Assembly (NCBI RefSeq): GCF_024679245.1
Contig: NC_090173.1
Coordinates: forward strand, 52,460,518-52,524,517
Length of the DNA stretch: 64,000 nucleotides
Direction: 5' to 3'
Source: Pseudorasbora parva
Taxonomy: Eukaryota > Chordata > Actinopteri > Cypriniformes > Gobionidae
Positions 1-11,786 of the stretch are shown piece after piece; positions within the stretch are counted from its first letter, which is position 1, and every line of letters begins with the position of its first letter. The translations under genes and the position numbers were made by a program. The notes under the pieces were generated by a model, which was given only the letters and a program-made list of their open reading frames with translations, was not told the DNA's origin and did not search any database.

Positions 1-586
1 TTTGATCCTTGATGCGTTCGCAACGCAAAGTTGATTGTGCACTAATTTGATAGCTAGGCATATCTATGGGACGTTAATTAACTGGTTAACTGTTAATCAA
101 CAAGACTTTTGAAAGAGAGAGAAAAACAGGTAAGTCACGTATAAGTCGCATTTGATTGCATTCATAATAACACCAGTAGGCTAAATAAAGCGAAATGTTG
201 TACTACAAACAGGTTATTTTAGTTCCCCTCACTCCACAACAAATCCTTCAAATTTAACGGTATTCAGTGCAGAAGGCTATAACTATATAAAGTCAAAACG
301 AAATAATTTAATGAGGAACTGAAAGTTACCAGCGTTAAACTCACGCAGCCTAACTCCCTCATTCGAGTCCAAATGTTTCCATTGGTGAAAAATTTAGATG
401 CTAAACCATTATTTATTATAGGCTTTGGCTACTTAACTCGCCTCCCAATATTGATGGGAAAAAATCATCCTCTTCACATGCGCAAAAATGTGCTTGAGTA
501 TTGCACTCCCGCGGGACTCGCGGAACCCAACGCATATAGAGTGCGGCGCGGGACTAGATTTGATGGCTGAGTGCAGGCGGTAGCTA

Positions 587-589
<3 letters not shown>
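1..589. other. AT-rich DNA, no gene recognised
   Basis: I see no coding signal, no terminal repeats and no RNA gene here. Short open frames lack any recognisable motif. The stretch runs up to the TG microsatellite. Confidence 0.5.

Positions 590-666
<77 letters not shown>
590..666. repeat. (TG)n microsatellite
   Basis: About 38 uninterrupted TG dinucleotides. Long pure TG/CA tracts of this kind are typical of teleost genomes. The histidine/threonine-rich open frame on the minus strand here is an artefact of the repeat. Confidence 0.97.
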
Positions 667-667
<1 letters not shown>

Positions 668-2297
668 ATTTAGGGAGAATAAAACTATTTGCATGACCAC
701 AGCAAAATAAAAATAAAAATCTAAAAAGAAAACATCTAGAAACAAATCAAATGTTATACAATTAAATAAAAACAAATTACAGGTGGAGGCAGAGTATAAC
801 ACGTTTTTGCCGCGTTGTGCAATGTAACCAATATATTGGTTAAACAAAGCCGATACAACAAATGTTTATTTCTACAACACAATGGCCAAACAGATGCATT
901 TAAGAGAAAAATCCCCTTACCGCTCAAGAGTTTTTGTGCAGTGCTGAATTCTGTATGCTGACAAATCCTTTGATTATAACAAAGAAAGTTTAGACATTAT
1001 AAAAAATAAAAAAAAGATTCATTGTTCAGTCATTTTTATTGATAACAGAGCTTTGTGAGATCGCGTTGAACTGAGATAAGAGCTTTTTTGGAATTACTGA
1101 ATTATATATTTGGAATTATTCTGCCACGCCAAACCACGCAGGAAAAAAACTATAGGCCTACTTGTATGCGGCCAGGAGTGGGACAAAACATGCATGTGCG
1201 AGCGGGTCTCTACTTGGAAACACCTCAGGAGCAGTGCTCACGCTGAATGGCACGAAGTGTTGGCTACTATTTAAACTGAGCTGTGTAACTTTTTATATAT
1301 TAGGTTGGCTATTTTATTTTGATAATGAACTTGCTCCGATGTCAAGTTTGCAATGCCATCACAGTCCGCATGTTGTGTGTGCGTGATCAAGGCGTCAGTG
1401 CAAAAGAGCAGATGAAACAAATAAAATCTGTAATAGTCATACATAAGAGAAGGACATTATTTAAAATAGCTAAAGTGTTTACTTACATTGTGCCATAAAA
1501 TAGCCTAAAGAAAACAAGATTTGCTTTCTGTCTTCTGGGTTTCTGTTCCGTGAACTTGTCTGGAGGAATGTCGCGCCTCACGATAATGAACCAGTCAGCA
1601 GCAACTGTCACACATTTCTTTTCCTTTTTTTTTGTTAATCTGTTAATTATTTAAGTCAATATATATTTAATGTATTGATTTCTTTTATATAGGCCTATAT
1701 AGGCCTTCTTGTTTCAGTTTCTTTCATTAATTTTGATAATTATTTAAGTTAAATAAATTTTGCGTATAGACATAACTCTTATGAATTTATCCCGTTTTTT
1801 TCTTCGCTCATTAATTAAAAATTAATCTTGTCAGTTAATAAATGGCTAATTATCGCATTGGTTGAAAAGTAATCCCGAAATTAATAGGTTAAAGTTTAAT
1901 GACAAAAGGAAACATTTCTAATTTTCGGTTTAAGTTTTTCAACAAGGCTAATATATATATTTTATTTTATTTCAGGTTTATTTCGATCAGCATACATGTT
2001 TTTAATACTTCTTGTTTTAGTTAACTAGTCCTATAACACTTCATGCAAAAGATCCACATCAAATATTCACGAATTATTAATTGACAGGGAGCCTCAGTCA
2101 CACTCAAGCTAGTTTAATAAACAGCTATTGTTGCAAACACCATTTACATTACTTTTAAGAATAATGGCACACATTTCTTAAGTCAGAAGCTGATGAAGTG
2201 GAACACAAAACTTGTATACTCACAAACGGTGGACCATTTTTATTTAGTCGTTTATTTTGGATAAACGATCCAAACAATCATATTTTAGATATTTTAG
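667..2297. other. AT-rich DNA, no gene recognised
   Basis: Low-complexity AT-rich sequence with many short stop-dense frames. I recognise no transposon termini with target duplications and no conserved protein. Confidence 0.5.
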
Positions 2298-2332
2298 CTA
2301 TTTGTATGTTAAATAGTTTAACATACAAATAG
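2298..2332. repeat. Perfect 16-bp hairpin
   Basis: Two 16-bp arms (2298-2313 and 2317-2332) are exact reverse complements around a 3-base spacer. No poly-T tail or gene end lies beside it, so it is reported as a structural inverted repeat and not as a terminator. Confidence 0.8.
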
Positions 2333-2835
2333 CCTACATCTTGAATATGGAAACTTTGGATTTGTGACAAATGAGAGAGGTAGGCTATAACTCGCGTTTC
2401 TGTTTCATTTCACTATATCAACTGCTGCACCGTTTGTAAACACTACCTGGGACGGGTTCTTTTATATTAGTGACGATTTCTCGTTTTGGAGACATAACAT
2501 CCAGTTATTTAGGCTATTCTAACGTGAAAAGTGTGTTACAAGTTGAATAGGCCTAGAGGGCAGGATAATTGCTGAATATGAAATCTTAGCAAAAGTTACA
2601 TTAAAGTATGATAACGAGTTGTGATCTTTTAATATGTTTAATGTTAGTAAATATGAAAATATCCAAAGAGTTATAGGCTATTGTAGATTGTATTGAAAAT
2701 ACCCTATCAAAGGCACTCCTTTGGCTAAAATGATCCGTGCTGAACTTGTCTGGTCTGACTTAGTTCATCATGGATTGGGTGAGAACAGTTTAAAATGACT
2801 GGCTGTGAAAATCGCTGGGTGTGGCTCATTATACT
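2333..2835. other. No gene recognised
   Basis: AT-rich DNA between the hairpin and the AACGCTGT-rich repeat. Nothing identifiable. Confidence 0.45.
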
Positions 2836-3252
2836 ACAAGCAAAACGCTGTAAATAATGTGCGCTCTGTGCAACCAAAGCAGCGTTTTTTCCGCCGTCAT
2901 ATGGCAAGCTGAACGGCGTAAAAAGCGCCGCTTTTCAGGCACACTAAAACGCTGTAAAATACGCTGTCCTCGATGTTTTTCGATCATTTTTTATGGCGTT
3001 TGTAATCACAACGGCGTATTTTGCGGCGCAAATACTGTTTTAAACACTGTGTTTTACGCCGTTTGACTGTAAACGCGATTCATCTATACCGTAATTCTGA
3101 CCCATTCGGCTTGCCATAGTTTTCACTGTCATGGCGTTTCTGTTGCGTGTCAGCCACGGGGCGGCTGCGTGGCGTTTTCTCTGCCTTTGCACACTAGAAG
3201 CGGCAATTATCGATTTTGAACTATTGCAATTGTCAATACAGAACGAAATATT
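2836..3252. repeat. Unclassified CpG-bearing repeat; truncates LRR cassette 0
   Basis: The stretch is full of imperfect direct and inverted copies of AACGCTGTAAA / TTTACGCCGT. Its right part (about 3120-3230) closely resembles a segment inside the TTA-flanked element near 47,705-47,890, including the words GGCGTTTCTGTTGCGTGTCAG and CTTTGCACAC. It is therefore a piece of an interspersed element. Its right edge abuts the last 17 bases of an LRR exon, so insertion or deletion here removed the rest of that exon. Confidence 0.55.
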
Positions 3253-3269
3253 CAACTCAACATACTGAG
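3253..3269 (+). pseudogene. Remnant (last 17 bp) of a truncated LRR exon
   Basis: These bases match the 3' end of the LRR exons at 3991, 4842, 16492 and 18272, including the exon/GT donor boundary. The downstream intron then follows the same cassette sequence. The upstream 157 bp of the exon are missing and replaced by unrelated repeat DNA, so this cassette cannot contribute an LRR. Confidence 0.8.
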
Positions 3270-3817
3270 GTATTTAAAGGGTTAGTTTACCCAAAAAAAT
3301 AAAAATGACCCCATTGTTTACTCACCTTAATGTAATCCTAGGTGTATATGACATTTTTTTCAGACAAACACAATCAGAGTTATATTAAAAAGTTATATTT
3401 AATAAAGGCCTTTTGAATCAATGCGTTTGTGTATTTGTGTAACTGGTGTTCAATGTCGTCAGACATAGCGTAAGCATTTTGAACTGCGAGAGGTGCGACA
3501 CTTTTTATGTGAGTTTAATACGTAAAGCAATCAGCCAGAAAATAGATCATTTACTTTATAAAGTTTTAAATATGGATATATAAGGTTGATAAACTAAGCC
3601 ATCTGGAAAAACTCAAGTATGTGGATAAGTAAGAATCATCCTGTCTGTGTTGTATCTTTACATATTTACCTTAATTGCTTGATTTACCTGCAGTAAATCA
3701 GTCAGTCAATCGGCATGATCTTTTATTTTGAAGTTGGTTAACCAAGGAAGTCTTGCAATGTGATGGAGACACCAGCAAACTAGCATGCCTTATAACCAAA
3801 GAATCCCTCTTTTGCAG

Positions 3818-3991
3818 GTTAACAGCCTGTAATCTCACTAATCAGTGCTGTGAAGTTGTGGCTTCAGCTCTACAATCACCAAACTCCTCCCTGAGAGAGC
3901 TGGACCTGAGTAAGAATGACCTACAGGACTCGGGAGTGAAGCTGCTCTGTGCTGGACTGAAGAGTCCAAACTGCCAACTCAACATACTGAG
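3818..3991 (+). CDS. LRR exon 1 of an NLR-C (NLRC3-like) immune receptor
   Basis: A 174-bp exon of 58 codons, preceded by a TTTTGCAG acceptor and followed by a GT donor. It starts and ends in phase 2, so any number of such exons can be joined in frame. It encodes a ribonuclease-inhibitor type LRR pair with the signatures CCEVVASAL and [19 protein letters not shown], as in the LRR region of the expanded fish NLR-C family (FISNA-NACHT-LRR, often with B30.2). Such proteins are cytosolic pattern-recognition candidates, and the LRRs are the presumed sensing surface. The longer open frame starting at 3753 reads upstream intron and is not the true exon start. The NACHT domain lies outside or upstream of the window. 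Confidence 0.85.
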
Positions 3992-4668
3992 GTATTTAAA
4001 GGGGTAGTTTACCCAAAAAAATAAAAATGACCCCATGGTTTACTCGCCTTAAAGTAATCCTAGGTGTATATGACTTTTTTTTTTCAGACAAACACATTCA
4101 GAGTTATATTAAAAAGTTATATTTAATAAAGGCCTTTTGAATCAATGCATTTGTGTAAGAAAAATATAAATATTTAAAACTTTATACAGTAAATTATCTA
4201 GCTTCAGGCCGATCGCTTTACATATTCAACTCTAATAAAAAGTGTAGCACCTCTCGCAAATCAAAATGCGTATGCTATGCCTGATGAGTGTAACTGGTGT
4301 TCAATGTTGTCAGACATAGCGTAACCATTTTGAACTGCGAGAGGTGCTACACTTTTTATGTGAGTTTAATACATAAAGCAATCAGCCAGAAAATAGATCA
4401 TTTACTTTGTAAAGTTTTAAATATGGATATATACGCTTGATAAACTCAGTCATCTGGAAAAACTCAAGTATGTGGATCAGTAAGAATCATCCTGTCTGTG
4501 TTGTATCTTTACTTATTTACCTTAATTTCTTGATTTACCTGCAGTAAATCAGTAAGTCAATCAGCATGATCTTTTATTTTGAAGTTGGTTAACCAAGGAA
4601 GTCTTGCAATGTGATGGAGACACCAGCAAACTAGCATGCCTTATAACCAGAGAATCCCTCTTTTGCAG

Positions 4669-4842
4669 GTTAACAGCCTGTAAACTCACTAATCAGTGCT
4701 GTGAAGTTGTGGCTTCAGCTCTACAATCACCAAACTCCTCCCTGAGAGAGCTGGACCTGAGTAACAATGACCTACAGGACTCGGGAGTGAAGCTGCTCTG
4801 TGCTGGACTGAAGAGTCCAAACTGCCAACTCAACATACTGAG
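4669..4842 (+). CDS. LRR exon 2 of an NLR-C (NLRC3-like) immune receptor
   Basis: The exon has the same 174-bp length, splice sites and phase 2-2 as exon 1. The protein differs from exon 1 at only two residues: N to K in the LTACxLTN loop and K to N in the LDLSxND loop. Both fall at the same relative place in an LRR, just after the conserved C/S. The near identity extends into both introns, which points to a young tandem duplication or gene conversion. The following intron is interrupted at 5280 by the Gmr1-like element, lengthening it from about 680 bp to about 11.5 kb. Confidence 0.85.
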
Positions 4843-6399
4843 GTATTTAAAGGGGTATTTTACCCCCAAAAATAAAAATGACCCCATGGTTTACTCACCT
4901 TAAAGTAATCCTAGGTGTATATGACATTTTTTTTCAGACAAACACATTCAGAGTTATATTAAAAAGTTATATTTAATAAAGGCCTTTTGAATCAATGCAT
5001 TTGTGTAAGAAAAATATAAATATTTAAATCTTTATACAGTAAATTATCTAGCTTGAGGCCGATCGCTTTACATATTCAACTCTAATAAAAAGTGTAGCAC
5101 CTCTCCAATTCAAAATGCGTACGCTATGCCTGATGAGCGTAACTGGTGTTCAATGTTGTCAGACATAGCGTAACCATTTTGAACTGCGAGAGGTGCTACA
5201 CTTTTTATGTGAGTTTAATACATAAAGCAATCAGCCAGAAAATAGATCATTTACTTTATAAAGTTTTAAATATGGATATTGTGGTTATAGTAGGGAGGTT
5301 AAGTGACTTTTGACTTCAAGTCATGATGCAAAGGTCCCCTTTGGTATGGAAGTACCTTAGGGTCATACAAATAAATGTATCCTAAGACACAAGTGAGATC
5401 ACACTTTTTATCAGAAATAAACAGGTTTTTTCAAAAATGGCCGCCAATGTGCCAAAAATACTCTAGAGCCCATATCTTTGCTTCTGTTATCGCTATAATG
5501 ACAAATTTGGTGTCAAAGTATACATTTTTGGGGTCAGGGAATCCAATAAAATTGGTTTCAGGTTTAAAAAAACTAAATATTTCCACATACTATAACATCT
5601 GGGGGTAAATATGCACATTTCACATAAAAATTATGTCATCAGGGTGACTTTTTAATTATATTTTCCTTCAAAAACTTTAATTTTGTATTTAAGCAGTGCA
5701 GCTACTTCTGTACATTACATTTGTCCTAAGTAGCATGAGCTTTCGACCAGTCAGGAGTAGCCTATAGCAAATCAGTTCCTGCAACAACACATCCCATCTG
5801 CATCAGGAGCTGTGACAGCTGTTAAAGGTCAGAGGTGACAGGTTAACACTGAGGTTCGAATGACTTTCTTATGAAATAGAAACATGTTTTTAATGTTAGA
5901 TCACTAATAACTAGCTAGCTAGTAACTAGTTAGCTTCATTATAACTAGGTTGCTAGTAACTAGTTAGCTTCATCATAACTGTATTAATTTTTATTGAAGC
6001 AAGCACATAGCCTACTAGTCCAGGCGTTTTAGGGAAAAAGGGTGAACAAATTGCAACAGAATCAAACTCAACTGATTTTGTATCCTCAATATGTCCTGAG
6101 TAAGAAAAGAAAAAAATCCCAGAAGAATCCCATTAGGGGAAATTTCTGAAAAAGACCCAAATATGTAACGACCCAAATAAAACGTTTAACCATTAGTAAT
6201 CACCATGAAAATTACTGAATTGATTACTTATATCAAGACAAACAAAAAATGTATTAACATTTTTTTTTAATTGTTTGTTAACATGGACAAACAGTGCATA
6301 ATCTTTTCAACACATCCTTGAGTTGCTCTGGGGTCAGTCAGATCAGACCAAAAATCAACCTGCGCCTTTGACACACTCCCCACTTCTTTTTTCAAATGT

Positions 6400-7560
6400 G
6401 TGTTTAACTGTTTAGAAGCACATCTCCTAGAAGTGATAAACTCTTCCCCCATGGGACTTTTCCAAACTCCCTTTAAACCTGCAATAGTTAAGCCTCTCCT
6501 GAAGAAGAGATATCTGGATACCTCCATATTGAGCAACTACAAACCAATCTCAAATCTCCCCTTCATAGGAAAGATCATTGAAAAAGTTGTTTTCAGTCAG
6601 CTGAACAAATTTTTAAAACTCAAACGGATACTTTGACTTTTTTTAATCTGGTTTCCGTCCGCATCACAGCACAGAGACAGCGCTCATAAAGATTATAAAT
6701 GATATTCGCTTAAATACTGATACAGGTAAAACATCAATTCTGGTACAACTGGACCTCAGTGCTGCATTCAACACTGTTGACCACAACATACTTCTTGACA
6801 GGCTGGAAAACTGGGTCGGGCTTTCTGGGATGGTCCTCCAATGGTTCAGATCATACTTAGAAGGGAGAGGTTATTATGTGAGTATAGGTGACCATAAGTC
6901 TGAGTGGACGTCCATGACATGCGGAGTCCCACAAGGGTCAATTCTTGCACCACTCCTGTTTAACCTGTATATGCTGCCACTGAGCCAAATAATGAAAAAG
7001 AACAATATTGCTTACCACAGCTATGCTGACGACACCCAGCTCTACTTAGCACTATCACCTAATGACTACAGCCCCATTGACTCCCAGTGCAAATGCATTG
7101 ATGAAGTTAACAACTGGATGTGCCAAAACTATCTCCAGTTAAACAAAGACAAAACTGAAATCACTACATTTGGAAACAAAGATGAAATTCTCAAGGTGAA
7201 CGCATATCTTGAGGCTAAAGGCCTGATAACAAAAAATCAAGTCAGGAATCTTGGAGTGATTTTTGGAGTCAGACCTGAGTTTCAGTAGTCATGTCAAAGC
7301 AATAACTAAATCAGCAAAATATATAGATATAATCATACAGAACGCTGCTGCCAGAATTCTGAGCAGAACCAGAAAATATGACCATATCACACCAGTCCTC
7401 AGGTCTTTACACTGGCTTCCAGTTACATTTAGAATTGATTTTAAAGTACTATTACTTGTTTATAAATCTCTCAATTTGCTAGGACCTCAATACATCGCAG
7501 ATATGCTGATTAAATACAAACCCAACAAATCACTCAGATCAGCAGGATCAATCAGTTAGA
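6400..7560 (+). pseudogene. LINE reverse transcriptase, broken
   Basis: Recognisable RT blocks are YKPISNLPFIGKIIEKV near 6540-6590, then TCGVPQGSILAPLLFNLYM near 6918-6975 and the catalytic YADDTQLY near 7020-7045. The C-terminal IQNAAARIL...HITPVLRSLHWLPV segment follows near 7330-7430. Reading frame is lost near 6636 and again near 7290, and the segment that normally joins the LGVIF and QNAAAR blocks is largely deleted. RT would reverse transcribe LINE RNA at a nicked target, but this copy cannot make a whole enzyme. The nested position inside another transposon fits a dead passenger. Confidence 0.8.
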
Positions 7561-7848
7561 AATACCAAGAGTTCACTCAAAGCAAGGAGAGTCTGCCTTT
7601 AGCTATTATGCCCGCCACAGCTGAACCAGTTTCCTGAACAGATCAGATGTGCTCCAACAGTCGCCACATTCAAATCCAGACTGAAAACACATCTGTTCAG
7701 CTGTGCATTAACTGAATGAGCTCTGAGCCACTGTACGTCCGACTGATCGCACCTCATCTATGCATCATCTTTTTATTCTTTTATAATTGTTTTAGTTTAC
7801 CTTTGTTCTTATTTTTGGTTATTGTTATTTTATATATACACTCACCTA

Positions 7849-8524
7849 AAGGATTATTAGGAACACTTGTTCAATTTCTCATTAATGCTCTAATCAACCA
7901 ATCACATGGCAGTTGCTTCAATGCATTTAGGGGTGTGGTCCTGGTCAAGACAATCTCCTGATCTCCAAACTGAATGTCAGAATGGGAAAGAAAGGTGATT
8001 TAAGCCATTTCGTGGCATGGTGTTGGTGCCAGACGGGCCGGTCTGAGTATTTCACAGTCTGCTCAGTTACTGGGATTTACACACACAACCATTTCTAGGG
8101 TTTACAAAGAATGATGTGAAAAGGGAAAAAAACATCCAGTATGCAGCAGTCCTGTGGGCAAAAATGCCTTGTTGATGCTAGAGGTCAGAGGAGAATGGGC
8201 CAACTGATTCAAGCTGATAGAAGAGCAACTTTGACTGAAATAACCACTCGTTACTGTACTAAAATGGCCCCCACAGTCACCAGATCTCAACCCAATAGAG
8301 CATCTTTGGGATGTGGTGGAACGGAAGCTTCATGCCCTGGATGTGTATCCCACAAATCTCCATCAACTGCAAGATGCTCTCCTATCAATATGGGCCAACA
8401 TTTCTAAAGAATGCTTTCAGCACCTTGTTGAATCAATGCCACGTAGAATTAAGGCAGTTCTGAAGGCGAAAGGGGGTCAAACACAGTATTAGTATGGTGC
8501 TCCTAATAATCCTTTAGGTGAGTG
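7849..8524 (+). mobile_element. Internally deleted Tc1/mariner element
   Basis: The terminal inverted repeats start CACTCACCTAAAGGATTATT and sit between TA dinucleotides inside the LINE 3' region. The internal 676 bp keep only broken pieces of a Tc1 transposase, including an SPDLNPIEHLW-type stretch near 8277-8315 that holds the region of the catalytic glutamate. Multiple stops and a central deletion leave a non-autonomous copy. Confidence 0.8.
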
Positions 8525-9066
8525 TATATATCATCATTTTATTCTTTTTAATTCTCTTTGCAACTGTATATTTCTATTTCTTCTGCATCTGTTGATTATT
8601 ACTTTTGGTTAGGGCTGTCTGACTGGAAGAGACTGGAAAAGGAGAGCAGTGTGCTTCGCTTCTTTCTGCTTGTGGTAGCAGAGAGTGTAAAGAAGCAGAC
8701 TCAAGAAAGGGGAGGCCGTGCGGGGCAAAGGTAACATCCCCTACAGGAGGCCATCTTGGACCGACTTGTAAGGTCCAGGAAACATTGTGAACCTGCTCCA
8801 TCTCTTCCATCTCAGACAGGGGTACCAGAATTTAGAATCAGGCAGATAGGGATCTATTTATCACCTTTATATTTTAATTGTATATTTTTTTTTATTTCTC
8901 TTTACAACCATATTAATTGTCCTTGTTTTTATTTTAATTCTTACACATGGTATTCTTATTTCATATGCATATGTTATCACTATTTTAATTAATTTCTATG
9001 TAAAGCACTTTGAATTGCCATTGTGTATGAAATGTACTATACAAATAAAACTGCCTCGCCTTGTCT

Positions 9067-9612
9067 ACAGATGTGCTAATTTGCATTAATACCCCAACAG
9101 ATCTAAACATTGGGTACAGCATTTTTAAAACATTCAGAGATTCAGTCAGTCATTAATTCAAGGTCCACTCAACCGTCAACTTTCGGATGAGATACATTTG
9201 ATTATTCATTAATAAAACATACCTGGTGATCAACTACAATTTATTGGGAACATCTGGGTGTGTGTTGAGCTGTTGTAAAACTATTTTTGGTGAAACGATG
9301 TCAAGTTTAGGATTAGAAAATAGTTTCATTAGATAGCTAACACGACAAGCAGCACCAAATAACTTGTTAGCTCTCTTAAGATATGGATACATGGATTGTT
9401 GTAGGAATTACACAGCCATGTAGGCTATTTAATTCAAGTCATTAATCTTAAGTAAGGGATAATGTATAGCGAGGCAGTTGTTATAGCAAATATTAACCCC
9501 TTCAGGCTGATTCAAGACCCCTCCATGACTGACTGAATCTCTGAATGTTTTAAAAACGCTGTATGCAATGTTTAGATCTGTTGTGGTATTTATTCAAATT
9601 AGCACATCTGTA
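9067..9612. repeat. Inner inverted repeat and loop of the palindromic element
   Basis: 9067-9152 and 9525-9612 are imperfect reverse complements, including the words ACAGATGTGCTAATTTG and GATTCAGTCAGTCAT. They continue the arms of the 5288-11783 palindrome toward its centre. The spacer (about 9153-9524) is AT-rich and has no coding signal. Confidence 0.7.
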
Positions 9613-10183
9613 ATTAGATTATACTCCGTTTGTCCATTTTAACAAAAAAAAAAAAACTTGTAATACATTTTTTGTTTGTCTTGATATAAGTAATCAATTC
9701 AGTAATTTTCATGGTGATATCTAAAGGTTAAACGTTTTACCCTATTCATGTGAGAAAAATAATGAATAGGTAAATGAATAGGACATATTTGGGTCTTTTT
9801 CAGAAATTTCCCCAAATGGGATTCTTCTGGGATTTTTTTCTTTTCTTACTCAGGACATATTAAGGATACAAAATCAGTTGAGTTTGATTCTGTTGCAATT
9901 TGTTCACCCTTTTTCCCTAAAACGCCTGGACTAGTAGGCTATGTGCTTGCTTCAATAAAAATTAATACAGTTATGATGAAGCTAACTAGTTACTAGCAAC
10001 CTAGTTATAATGATGAAGCTAACTAGTTACTAGCTAGCTAGTTATTAGTGATCTAACATTAAAAACATGTTTCTATTTCATAAGAAAGTCATTCGAACCT
10101 CTGACCTTTAACAGCTGTCACAGCTCCTGATGCAGATGGGATGTGTTGTTGCAGGAACTGATTTGCTATAGGCTACTCCTGAC

Positions 10184-11303
10184 TAGGGATGGCTCGATAC
10201 CACAATTTTGGCTTCGGTACGGTACCACAATCTAATACCGAAGTACCGATATTAAATGGATACCACAAGGTCTGATATTAGCGCGGGTATATTGCACGCG
10301 AATGAGAACAATTATGCAAGTTTTGAGTTTATAAAGTCGGAAATTACCACAAATGTTTATTGTAAATTAATTAGCAAAGCTTATCACATCAAATCAGTCA
10401 TTTGAAAACTTTCTTGTGAGAAATAATTTCAGCAAAAATCTCTCAAAATTAGCAAATTGCTTCTGGTTTCAAAAGACATCGCACTACACTAAAGCAATCT
10501 GCATAATCCGATTCAACATTTCACGCTCGTCTCGGGATGGAGAACGGAAATCATTTGAACACGCAAGAGATTTTATAGCATTTCGTAATAACAGTTACAG
10601 GAGATATGAGCTCATACGACACACACACACACACACACACACGCCTGTCACTTAGTCACGCTCGCACATTACACATTAAGTTTCCTTAAACAGTCAAATA
10701 CACAGAATTATGTACAAATGTCCGTCTTTAGTGAGTATTCACATAAACACAGTCGGTTGTGTCTAACGTGAATATAAATAGTGCAATAGTATGCGTGCAA
10801 ATATAATGAGATCTAAATGTCATTGGTTGAAACGAACGCTGGAGATTGTGATATTCGATCTTATGTTAGGCTGTGTGTGTGCGTTGATCAGTGTTAAAAA
10901 AACAAAAATGTCTAAATGAGATGGTTTGAATGATCCACTGACCTGTCGATCTCTTAAGAAGTCTTAAAGTCAGGATAACTTAGTGACAGATGCTTCTTGG
11001 CTGGGTTTGATGGTTCTTCATCAGTTTTATAAGCAAAGTCATTACAAATGTCACTTCTACTCCTCTCTTTATTCATTAGTTTTGGGCATCTTGAGTGAGA
11101 TTCAACTGCTTTATCCATTTTGTCCGTCTATGTTGTTGTCACATTTGCCGGTTGTTTCGGGTCAGTTTGGGTAGCGCGCTGCCATCTAGCGGTGAACTTC
11201 GGAAAAGCAGCATATACCGAAATGTGCAAAATCATGATATCGTACCGTTTTAAATATAATATATACCGGTATTTTTCAAGTACCGGTATATCGCGCATCC
11301 CTA
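10184..11303. mobile_element. Non-autonomous hAT-like element, TSD CTCCTGAC
   Basis: The ends TAGGGATG and CATCCCTA are flanked by exact 8-bp duplications CTCCTGAC (10176-10183 and 11304-11311). The opposite palindrome arm shows the uninterrupted site. The terminal 60-100 bp are rich in GGTACCG / TACCGGTA motifs. The 1120-bp body has a short CA tract (about 10,618-10,641) and no transposase frame. An 8-bp duplication supports the hAT superfamily. Confidence 0.88.
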
Positions 11304-11786
11304 CTCCTGACTGGTCGAAATCTCATGCTACTTAGGACAAATGTAATGTACAGAAGTAGCTGCACTGCTTAAATACAAAATTAAAGTTTTTGAAGGAAAA
11401 TATAATTAAAAAGTTACCCTGATGACATAATTTTTATGTGAAATGTGCATATTTACCCCCAGTTGTTATAGTATGTGGAAATATTTAGTTTTTTTAAACC
11501 TGAAACCAATTTTATTGGATTCCCTGACCCCAAAAATGTATACTTTGACACCAAATTTGTCATTATAGTGATAACAGAAGCAAAGATATGGGCTCTAGAA
11601 TATTTTTGGCACATTGGCGGCCATTTTTGAAAAAACCTGTTTATTTCTGATAAAAAGTGTGATCTCACTTGTGTCTTAGGATACATTTATTTGTATGACC
11701 CTAAGGTACTTCCATACCAAAGGGGACCTTTGCATCATAACTTGAAGTCAAAGGCCTATTTTTTGGGCTTAACCTCCCTACTATTA

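Larger units (their letters stand above)
3253..5279 (+). repeat. Tandem LRR-exon cassettes 0-2 of an NLR gene
   Basis: Each cassette holds the relic tail of a terminal-type LRR exon (about 3590 and 4438), its GTAAGAATC donor, a conserved intron, a TTTTGCAG acceptor, a 174-bp LRR exon and a conserved downstream intron. The exon 1 to exon 2 distance is 851 bp. The distances from exon 2 to 3 and from exon 3 to 4 return to about 850 and 844 bp once the intervening transposons are subtracted. This shows tandem duplication before the insertions. Cassette 2 is cut at 5279 by the Gmr1-like retroelement. Confidence 0.85.
6304..9061 (+). mobile_element. L2/CR1-like LINE, 5'-truncated
   Basis: This non-LTR retrotransposon fragment is inserted in the left arm of the palindromic element. 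The opposite arm shows what the empty site looked like. It holds a decayed reverse transcriptase (6400-7560), a long AT-rich 3' region, and the typical fish LINE tail (TGTAAAGCACTTTGAATTGC then ATAAAACTGCCTCGCCTT) near 9000-9061. The 3' region is itself interrupted by a Tc1 derivative. No target duplication was recognised, which is usual for this LINE type. Confidence 0.75.
5288..11783. mobile_element. 6.5-kb palindromic (foldback) DNA element, TSD TTA
   Basis: The ends are exact inverted repeats beginning TAGTAGGGAGGTTAAG, flanked by TTA at 5285-5287 and 11784-11786. The host LTR reads on across the site when one TTA is removed. The arms (5288 to about 6304, and about 9627-11783) are about 1 kb each and nearly complementary. 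Both encode the same 77-codon open frame (5375-5608 + and 11453-11686 -), a consequence of the palindrome and not evidence of a gene. A 3-bp TTA duplication fits PIF/Harbinger habits but I see no transposase, so the family is unassigned. A LINE sits at the centre of the left arm and a hAT element in the right arm. Confidence 0.8.

Noticed and set aside
584..847. Minus-strand open frame with long His-Thr repeat
   Set aside because: It is the TG microsatellite read as protein, with no conserved part outside the repeat.
2298..2332. Rho-independent type terminator
   Set aside because: A perfect hairpin, but AT-rich, without a gene upstream and in a vertebrate context.
5375..5608. Small protein of 77 residues conserved with 11453-11686
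   Set aside because: The two copies are mirror arms of one palindrome, so their similarity says nothing about selection on protein.
8612..8845. Possible captured host exon inside the LINE 3' region
   Set aside because: GC content is higher than around it, but there is no clear splice-site pair or recognisable peptide, so I cannot support more than an unexplained segment.
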